Of a DNA stretch of 29,658 bases, positions 24,226 through 29,658 are shown one piece after another (position 1 is the first letter of the stretch; the number at the start of each line of letters is the position of its first letter). The notes beneath the pieces are model-generated. The model saw only the letters and a list, made by a program, of their open reading frames with translations. It searched no databases and was not told the origin of the DNA. The position numbers and the translations under genes are program-made. The stretch spans positions 1-29,658 of the forward strand of contig CAZHOV010000063.1 in assembly GCA_964534315.1 (NCBI GenBank). Direction: 5' to 3'. Source of the stretch: CAZHOV01 sp964534315 (lineage in GTDB: Bacteria > Bacteroidota > Bacteroidia > Chitinophagales > Saprospiraceae).

Positions 24226-24735
24226 TCAGTCTTCCGGTTCCTTTACCATAGCAAGTAATCCACCGAGATCGTACCTCTTTAGTGATTGCTGTTTAAGATT
24301 GTTCTGAAGTTTTATTAGTTCATTTTTATTTTGGATTTGTAGCCAGAGCGAAGCATCTGCTTGGAATAATTGCCCTAATTTTAGCGCCAATTCGACAGTT
24401 AGTTTTCTTTTTCCGTTTAGAATAGCATTTAGGTTTGAGGCTTCGATGTCTAGATAATTGGCCAATGATTTTTGTTTAATCGTTAAAGCCTCTAAATGCC
24501 ACCTTAAAAAGGCTCCAAGTTCTATCAATGGATCAGGATTATTTTCAGCAGCATAGGATTCCATTTTGAATTTTAAACCCATCAACCGATAATCAATCTT
24601 TTGCGTAATAGTCTGACCTTTAGCGTGCTCTTCAATAGCTTCCTTTAGATACTTATACTCTTTACTATTTATATTTATGACCCCTTTTCCAGTTCCAGTA
24701 AGTCCCCCCGGATTAATCTCTTTTTCTTTACCCAT
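24226..24735 (-). CDS. HigA-like helix-turn-helix antitoxin, no toxin partner
   Basis: A 169-residue protein whose C-terminal half is an XRE/HigA helix-turn-helix domain (about 82-135): LTIKQKSLANYLDIEASNLN is the DNA-binding part, NGKRKLTVELALKLGQLF the following helices, and ADASLWLQIQ the HigA-type end. The N-terminal 60 residues are charged (YKYLKEAIEEHAKGQTITQK) and resemble the antitoxins' toxin-binding or self-association segment. No HigB-type toxin frame lies on either side: downstream is the Asp-box gene on the other strand and upstream is the long repeat. It may be an orphan regulator or a survivor of a broken toxin-antitoxin pair. Confidence 0.75.
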   Translation of the reverse strand: MGKEKEINPGGLTGTGKGVININSKEYKYLKEAIEEHAKGQTITQKIDYRLMGLKFKMESYAAENNPDPLIELGAFLRWHLEALTIKQKSLANYLDIEASNLNAILNGKRKLTVELALKLGQLFQADASLWLQIQNKNELIKLQNNLKQQSLKRYDLGGLLAMVKEPED

Positions 24736-24749
24736 TATTTATTTAATTT

Positions 24750-24762
24750 AACGTGAGGTTCG
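24750..24762. repeat. 13-bp motif AACGTGAGGTTCG, copy 2
   Basis: Exact second copy of the motif at 3601, here 15 bp upstream of the HigA-like start and followed by ATTTAATAAAAAAAG. Its place suggests a promoter or operator region of the HigA-like gene, or the edge of the adjoining repeat block. Confidence 0.4.
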
Positions 24763-24810
24763 AATTTAATAAAAAAAGCCTCTCGCGTCCCTTTTATCCC
24801 TGAAAACTTG

Positions 24811-25397
24811 CGTTGGCCGGATAGTTTTTTAAAAAATATTGATGATCAGAATGTAAATACCCAAACCTCCCGTCAACATTAAACGATCGAAGCTCAAAAC
24901 CGATTCTTACAAGAGGCCATTATTTTTCAAGTAAGCGTATAGCCTGATAATCTATTTATTGCATAAATTCAATTCCTATCGGATACGATGCCGCTGTTTT
25001 CAAGCAAGCGTAATGTCTTGAAAATCTATCTATGGCACAAGTTCAATTCCCATTAGATAAGATGTCATTGTTTTTCCAAGTAAGCGCGTAGCTTGATAAT
25101 CTATCTATAGCACAAGTTCAATTCCTATCGAATACGATGTCGTTGTTTTCAAGTAAGCGTGTAGCGATTACAACCTCTGTAGCCAAAATTATAGGACCAA
25201 TTGACCAGGCGCATAGCGACTGGCACCTCCACGAGCAGATTGATCTATTTCCATTGATCATATCCATATATTCATGGGGCTTCATCCTTCCGTTTGGTGT
25301 CAGTCCCTACGGGCCTGAACGATTTCGGTATATCTTTTTCTACGGAGATTAAAATCGCTACGCGCTTTGGGTTTTAAGGACAAAAAATATAAATAAG
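24811..25397 (-). repeat. long interspersed repeat, copy 2 (587 bp)
   Basis: Reverse-complement partner of 20313-20748. It is longer because it holds about two more 73-76-bp internal units. It runs from CGTTGGCCGG to the CGCTTTGGGTTTTAAGGAC and ATAAATAAG end, and stops 10 bp before the stop codon of the antiporter gene. The open plus-strand frame 25137-25352 is the counterpart of the one in copy 1 and is judged non-coding for the same reason. Confidence 0.8.
24928..25159. repeat. internal tandem units of 73-76 bp
   Basis: CAAGTAAGCG (once CAAGCAAGCG) occurs at 24928, 25001, 25077 and 25150, so the spacings are 73, 76 and 73 bp. Each unit continues with GATAATCTATCTATxGCACA and AGTTCAATTCCxATxxGATA. 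Copy 1 of the long repeat has one full unit plus a partial one (motif at 20551 and, shortened, 20624). The unit number is therefore variable. Confidence 0.75.
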
Positions 25398-25407
25398 AAT
25401 TGGGATT

Positions 25408-26673
25408 TTATGCACTCTTCGTCAACCGCTGCGCCACCTTCCCCAGTGTCAATCCTTGTACTACGATGGAAAACACCACCACGACATAAGTCACCATCAG
25501 GATCAAATCGCGGGGCATATCTTCAGGAAGGCTTAGGGCCAAAGCGATGGATATACCCCCACGCAGCCCGCCCCAGGTCATGATCAGACCGGTATTGGGT
25601 ACAAATTCCAGGCGTTTTTTGAAAATGGCTACGGGTAACAATAAAGCGAGGTATCGGGAAAATAAAACTACAAAAATAGAAATCAACGCGACGGCCAAAA
25701 ATAGACCCTCGTATTTTAAAATGAGCAACTCCAAACCGATCAAAACGAACAATACGGCGTTGAGAAGCAGGTCTAGCAGTTCCCAGAATTTGTCAACATA
25801 GAGTTCGGTGCGTTCGGACATAGATGTCCGGCGCAATTTTTCATGACCGATCACTAATCCGGCTACTACCATGGCAAGCGGAGCAGATACGCCTAAGTAG
25901 TGACCTAGTGTATAACCGCCCATCACACAAGCCAGGGTGATCAACACTTCTGTATCATAATCGTCAATTCTTCGCATTAGCCGGTAGGTGATGAATCCCA
26001 GGAGTCCCCCCATTAATAATCCACCGAGTACTTCTTTGCCAAAGAGGGTGACGATGCCCATGACCGAAGTGTCTCCATGCCCATGTCCATGGCCGTGATC
26101 TCCTGCTCCGGCAATATTCATGATCGTTAAAAACAGGACGACGCCGATGCCATCGTTGAATAAGGATTCCCCGACGATCTTAATTTCCAGCTTCTTGGAA
26201 ACCCCGGCTTGCTTCATGATCCCTAATACCGCAATCGGATCAGTAGGAGAGATGAGCGCTCCAAAGAGGAGGCAATGAATATATTCCGCATGGAGGCCCA
26301 CCCCGTTGAACAGGTAGAAACTCACTGTTCCGATCAAAAAGGTAGAGATGAGCACGCCCAGGGTGGAAAACATCAATATGGGCCATCGGTGTTCTTTGAG
26401 CCGGTTGAAATCGGTATGAAGGGCTCCGGCAAATAGTAAAAAGCCGAGCATCACATCCAGTAAAACGGTTTCAAAAGGAATAGATTTGATCAAGTCCTCT
26501 GCAAAATGCAAGAGGCGATCATCAATCAGACTCGTGATAAACAGGCCGATCGTAAATACGATGGCGATGATCATCAACCCAATGGTGGTGGGTAGTTTGA
26601 TGTAACGTACATTGACGTAGCCAAATAATGCCGAGAGGACAATAAGTACCGAAGCGATCGTAAAAGCATCCAT
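25408..26673 (-). CDS. NhaP-type Na+(K+)/H+ antiporter (CPA1)
   Basis: A 421-residue inner-membrane cation/proton antiporter with about 12-13 hydrophobic segments. The family signatures are present: FAGALHTDFNRL (81-92), ALISPTDPIAVL with Asp145 (139-150), and GESLFNDGIGVV with Asp174 (168-179), the ion-binding aspartate. TWGGLRGGISIALALSLP is seen near the C-terminal side. A loop at 191-201 reads GDHGHGHGHGD, a His-rich stretch that could bind metal or sense pH, which is inference. The C-terminus is short, without a TrkA domain. The ion preference cannot be told. ATG 26673 is the start, and the gene is divergent from the PiT transporter. Confidence 0.9.
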   Translation of the reverse strand: MDAFTIASVLIVLSALFGYVNVRYIKLPTTIGLMIIAIVFTIGLFITSLIDDRLLHFAEDLIKSIPFETVLLDVMLGFLLFAGALHTDFNRLKEHRWPILMFSTLGVLISTFLIGTVSFYLFNGVGLHAEYIHCLLFGALISPTDPIAVLGIMKQAGVSKKLEIKIVGESLFNDGIGVVLFLTIMNIAGAGDHGHGHGHGDTSVMGIVTLFGKEVLGGLLMGGLLGFITYRLMRRIDDYDTEVLITLACVMGGYTLGHYLGVSAPLAMVVAGLVIGHEKLRRTSMSERTELYVDKFWELLDLLLNAVLFVLIGLELLILKYEGLFLAVALISIFVVLFSRYLALLLPVAIFKKRLEFVPNTGLIMTWGGLRGGISIALALSLPEDMPRDLILMVTYVVVVFSIVVQGLTLGKVAQRLTKSA

Positions 26674-26808
26674 AAGCTAAAATTAGTGAATTCAATCTTT
26701 AAGTTTGAACAAGAAGCACGAAAGATAAGAGATTTCAGCAACTTATTGTGATTCTTTAAATCTGAAAAGGTTTTCATGGAAAACACCTTATCGGCAATAA
26801 ACAATAGG

Positions 26809-26836
26809 TTAATATTAAATTAACACTAAGTTAATC
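26809..26836 (+). promoter_or_regulatory. candidate Pho box (TTAA-type hexamers with 11-bp spacing)
   Basis: TTAATA at 26809, TTAACA at 26820 and TTAATC at 26831 are spaced exactly 11 bp apart, the arrangement of PhoP/PhoB-type binding sites (TTAACA-N5 repeats in Bacillus). They lie 92-119 bp upstream of the phosphate transporter start. That a Bacteroidota PhoB would use these bases is inference. Confidence 0.4.
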
Positions 26837-26927
26837 TAATTGATTTACCTTGCTCATCTTGGTTGATAAAATCAATGGACTAAGTAGCTGATCAACATTA
26901 TTTTTTCATTTTTTATCTTACCGAATT

Positions 26928-29237
26928 ATGGGACCGGAATTGTACCTCATCATTGTCATCATATTATTTGCCCTGGCTGTTCTTGATTTGGTGGTCGGAG
27001 TGAGTAATGATGCGGTAAATTTCCTCAACTCTGCTATTGGATCAAAAGTGGCGCCCAGGAACATCATCATGGTTGTTGCCAGTATGGGTATTTTTGTAGG
27101 GGCTACCTTTTCGAGTGGCATGATGGAAGTGGCCCGAAAAGGGATCTTCAACCCCCAATACTTCTTTCTCGCCGAGATCATGGTAATTTTTCTGGCGGTA
27201 ATGATCACGGATGTTATCCTGCTTGACTTGTTCAACACATTTGGGATGCCTACCTCTACTACCGTATCTATTGTTTTTGAATTACTAGGTTCTGCCGTAG
27301 CTGTTTCTTTTTTAAAAATTCTCACTACAGGCGAATCGCTTAGTACGATTGAAGATTACATCAACTCCTCTAGTGCTATACTCATTATTGCGGGCATTTT
27401 CCTCTCAGTATTTATTGCTTTTTTGGTGGGAAGTATGATACAGTATTTTTCGAGGTTGCTTTTTTCTTTCCATGTACATAGGCGGATGCATTGGGTAGGA
27501 GGTATCTGGTCAGGATTAGCCATGGCGGCGTTGACTTATTTCCTTTTCATCAAAGGTGCCAAAGGAGCTTCTTTTATTACTGATGAGGTAGTGACCTGGG
27601 TGAAAGAAAATACGCTTTTATTAATAACCGTTTCGTTTGTCTTTTGGAGCATTGTCATGCAACTATGCCTTTTTGTGTTCAAATGGAATATTTTACGCTT
27701 TGTTGTACTCTTTGGAACCTTCTCTTTAGCCATGGCTTTTGCCGGTAACGATCTGGTCAACTTCATTGGTGTGCCCATTGCGGGGTTTGAGTCTTACCTG
27801 GCCTGGGATGCTTCTGGTGTAGATGCGACCGAATATGGGATGTCTGTATTAAATGAGCCCGTGCGGACCAAGTCTTACCTACTCATTATTGCGGGCGCCA
27901 TTATGGTAGTCACCTTATGGTTCTCCAAGAAAGCGCAATCCGTAACCGAAACGGAAGTGAATCTGGGTCGGCAAGACGAGGGTAGCGAGCGCTTCAACCC
28001 CAATGGTCTTTCCAAAGGTATCGTGAGGTATTCTATTTTGCTCAATAAAAGTGTCAATAGGTGGCTGCCGGATTCCTGGCTAAATAAAGCCGAGCAGAAT
28101 TTCCAACCCTACAAAGAATCGAAGCCTGAAAAAGGCGAATATGACCCACCGGCATTCGACCTGGTCCGGGCATCAGTCAACCTTACTACCGCTAGTATCT
28201 TGATTGCTTTTGCTACCTCGCTCAAATTACCTCTTTCTACTACCTATGTCTCTTTTATGGTAGCAATGGGTACTTCTTTATCTGATCGGGCATGGGGCCG
28301 GAGTAGTGCCGTCTTTAGGGTGGCCGGAGTAGTCAATGTGATTGGCGGTTGGTTTTTTACAGCCATTATGGCATTTACAGCTGCAGCAACCTTTGCCACA
28401 CTAATTTACTTTTTTAATCTATGGGCAATTATTTTATTAGTAGGTTTGGCTATTTTCTCCATCAGTCGTACCTTTTTGCTACATCGCAAACAGTCAAAGG
28501 CTAAGGAAGCTGAAAAGAAATTTACTATTCAAACTAGTAGGCTGGCCCCATCAAAAATCATCGAAGAAACAGCCGACCAGATTGCCGATACCCTTCAAAC
28601 GATCCGAACCTCTTATCATAATGCGTTGACCGGACTGCTGGAAGAAGATCTTCACGCTTTGAGAAATGCCCGGAACAACATCCGTCAATTGGAAGAAGAA
28701 AACGAGCGACTAAAACGGCGGCTCTATTCCCTCATCAAGCGCATTGACGAAGATCAGGCTGAGGCCAGCCGGACCTATTTGCTGGTTTATGATCTTGAAC
28801 AAGACATTGTACAGTCCACCTCTCTAATCGTCAACACTTGCCTCCAGTATGTGGATAATAGCCTGGATCCCATCCGCAAAAAACAAGGTGTTCCCTTAAT
28901 GGAGTTATCCAAGATAATCGATACCTATCTCGAAGCGCTTATAAAATTGATCAAAAGCAAAAAATTCGAAAATCTCGATGAGGTACTCCAACAAAAACAG
29001 ACTATTTTCATCCAACTGGAAAGCTACCTAGCCGAGAAAATTGGTGGTGTCAAGGCAGAAAAAGACGGCATTCGAAGTAGTTTGCTTTTCTTCAATATTG
29101 TGTTGGAGATCAAAGATCTGGTTGCTGTGGCTGCCCGGTTTGCCAAGTTGTACAATCGTGTGCAGACCTTACAGGAAAAGCATGGGCTTTCGTTATTGAC
29201 GGGGAATGGATCTTTATCAATTAATAAGGAGGAATGA
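26928..29237 (+). CDS. PiT-family inorganic phosphate transporter with PhoU-like C-terminal domain
   Basis: A 769-residue inner-membrane phosphate permease. The two PiT repeats carry the signatures VGVSNDAVNFLNSAIGSK (23-40) and FAGNDLVNFIGVPIAGF (about 270-286). SLKLPLSTTYVSFMVAMGTS and WGRSSAVFRVAGVVNVIGGW belong to the C-terminal membrane half. A basic stretch after the last helix (about 525) is followed by some 240 soluble residues with helices such as RNNIRQLEEENERLKRRLYS and an all-helical tail, similar to the PhoU-like partner that other species encode separately. The fused tail may regulate transport directly. Start ATG 26928, no Shine-Dalgarno. A candidate Pho box stands upstream, and the antiporter gene is divergent. 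Confidence 0.88.
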   Translation: MGPELYLIIVIILFALAVLDLVVGVSNDAVNFLNSAIGSKVAPRNIIMVVASMGIFVGATFSSGMMEVARKGIFNPQYFFLAEIMVIFLAVMITDVILLDLFNTFGMPTSTTVSIVFELLGSAVAVSFLKILTTGESLSTIEDYINSSSAILIIAGIFLSVFIAFLVGSMIQYFSRLLFSFHVHRRMHWVGGIWSGLAMAALTYFLFIKGAKGASFITDEVVTWVKENTLLLITVSFVFWSIVMQLCLFVFKWNILRFVVLFGTFSLAMAFAGNDLVNFIGVPIAGFESYLAWDASGVDATEYGMSVLNEPVRTKSYLLIIAGAIMVVTLWFSKKAQSVTETEVNLGRQDEGSERFNPNGLSKGIVRYSILLNKSVNRWLPDSWLNKAEQNFQPYKESKPEKGEYDPPAFDLVRASVNLTTASILIAFATSLKLPLSTTYVSFMVAMGTSLSDRAWGRSSAVFRVAGVVNVIGGWFFTAIMAFTAAATFATLIYFFNLWAIILLVGLAIFSISRTFLLHRKQSKAKEAEKKFTIQTSRLAPSKIIEETADQIADTLQTIRTSYHNALTGLLEEDLHALRNARNNIRQLEEENERLKRRLYSLIKRIDEDQAEASRTYLLVYDLEQDIVQSTSLIVNTCLQYVDNSLDPIRKKQGVPLMELSKIIDTYLEALIKLIKSKKFENLDEVLQQKQTIFIQLESYLAEKIGGVKAEKDGIRSSLLFFNIVLEIKDLVAVAARFAKLYNRVQTLQEKHGLSLLTGNGSLSINKEE

Positions 29238-29491
29238 GGAATTGAAGGTTTGGATGGTATAATTAGGAATGAAAATTTATGGGAACTAAACAATAGAATC
29301 CTACTATTTCCTTTTAAAAGGAAACAGCTTTCCGAATTCACTTTTGATGATTTCGCCCCAACCATGCGGATATAGATGGAGTTGGGACATTAGAGCAATT
29401 TGAATCGTTAATTTTTATCAGGATAACAAGTTGCTTACAAAGTAAAAAGGATGTATTTTTGATAATAATTCAATCATTAAAACCAAACCAA

Positions 29492-29626
29492 ATGAAAGAC
29501 TTTAACCCTCTAGTCGTATTTCTACTTCCCTTATTCTTTTTAATTCGATCGGCGTTGGGGGCCAAAGATCAAAGCTCGCGGTATTTACCGGGATGCGGTC
29601 CGTTCCTCCAAAAGCCATTTTGTTAA
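29492..29626 (+). CDS. possible small secreted protein at the window edge
   Basis: A 44-residue frame starting at ATG 29492 has a signal-peptide-like start (MKDFNPLVVFLLPLFFLIRS, probable cut near ALG-A) and a short mature part with two cysteines (YLPGCGPFLQKPFC). A different frame opens further on (KARGIYRDAVRSSKSHFVKC) and runs to the end of the window, so this may instead be the first exonic piece of a frameshifted longer secreted gene. The 254-bp gap before it (29238-29491) shows no gene, only GAATGA words. Confidence 0.3.
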   Translation: MKDFNPLVVFLLPLFFLIRSALGAKDQSSRYLPGCGPFLQKPFC

Positions 29627-29658
29627 ATGCAGTGGCCTTCGTTGGATGAGTACCATGT

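Noticed and set aside
24928..25159. Regularly spaced repeats that could suggest a CRISPR array
   Set aside because: The whole 73-76-bp unit is repeated, not a short repeat separated by unique spacers, and there are no cas genes.
20313..25397. Composite transposon with the long repeats as terminal insertion sequences
   Set aside because: Neither repeat copy contains a transposase or clear short terminal inverted repeats, so the term is not justified from the sequence.

Overview
The window looks like a chromosomal segment of a Bacteroidota bacterium, most likely of the Saprospiria/Lewinella type. The evidence is a moderate GC content, starts that mostly lack Shine-Dalgarno sequences, signal peptides ending in a Q/A-rich site, and Bacteroidota-typical families: DUF1761, DUF5995, a four-helix-bundle protein, an arsenosugar radical SAM pair, an Asp-box secreted protein and a PiT transporter with a long soluble tail. 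This placement is inference from protein style; no rRNA or tRNA is visible.

Layout. 1-2695: the 3' part of a YgiQ-type radical SAM gene followed closely by an MFS exporter. 2696-4256: small genes (four-helix-bundle protein, zinc-ribbon protein, secreted NTF2-like protein) separated by GAATGAA-rich short repeats. 4255-7751: 6-phosphofructokinase, a YfcC-type carrier and the peroxide-stress protein YaaA. 7752-8453: gene-poor, with a possible decayed ORF and three 26-bp tandem repeats. 8454-11959: a secreted SecD-P1-like protein, a MITE-like palindromic element, an SDR oxidoreductase, a DUF1761 membrane protein and an acyltransferase-like/cyclic-nucleotide-binding fusion. 12025-13595: a half copy of the MITE and the arsenosugar pair (ArsS plus an AhpD-like protein) separated by a perfect 36-nt palindrome. 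13859-17585: convergent glycogen phosphorylase and glycogen debranching enzyme. 17791-20052: DUF5995, an unknown protein and a Gfo/Idh/MocA dehydrogenase. 20053-25407: a repeat-rich region holding a 1054-residue Asp-box protein and a lone HigA-like antitoxin between two inverted copies of a long interspersed repeat. 25408-29237: an NhaP-type antiporter and a PiT phosphate transporter with a candidate Pho box. 29238-29658: mostly intergenic, with a possible small secreted ORF at the edge.

Functional links. Glycogen phosphorylase, debranching enzyme and phosphofructokinase form a glycogen-to-glycolysis route, although they are separate transcription units. The arsenosugar pair is probably one operon.

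The most unusual content is the repeat landscape. A 436/587-bp interspersed repeat occurs as an inverted pair 4 kb apart and differs in the number of internal 73-76-bp units. A perfect 55-bp duplication carries the leader and start codon of a small secreted ORF that the first copy of the long repeat appears to have truncated. There is also a hairpin-centred MITE with a second, half-length copy. The protein-level oddities are the acyltransferase/cNMP fusion and the stand-alone SecD-P1-like secreted protein. No CRISPR array, prophage or transposase gene was seen.
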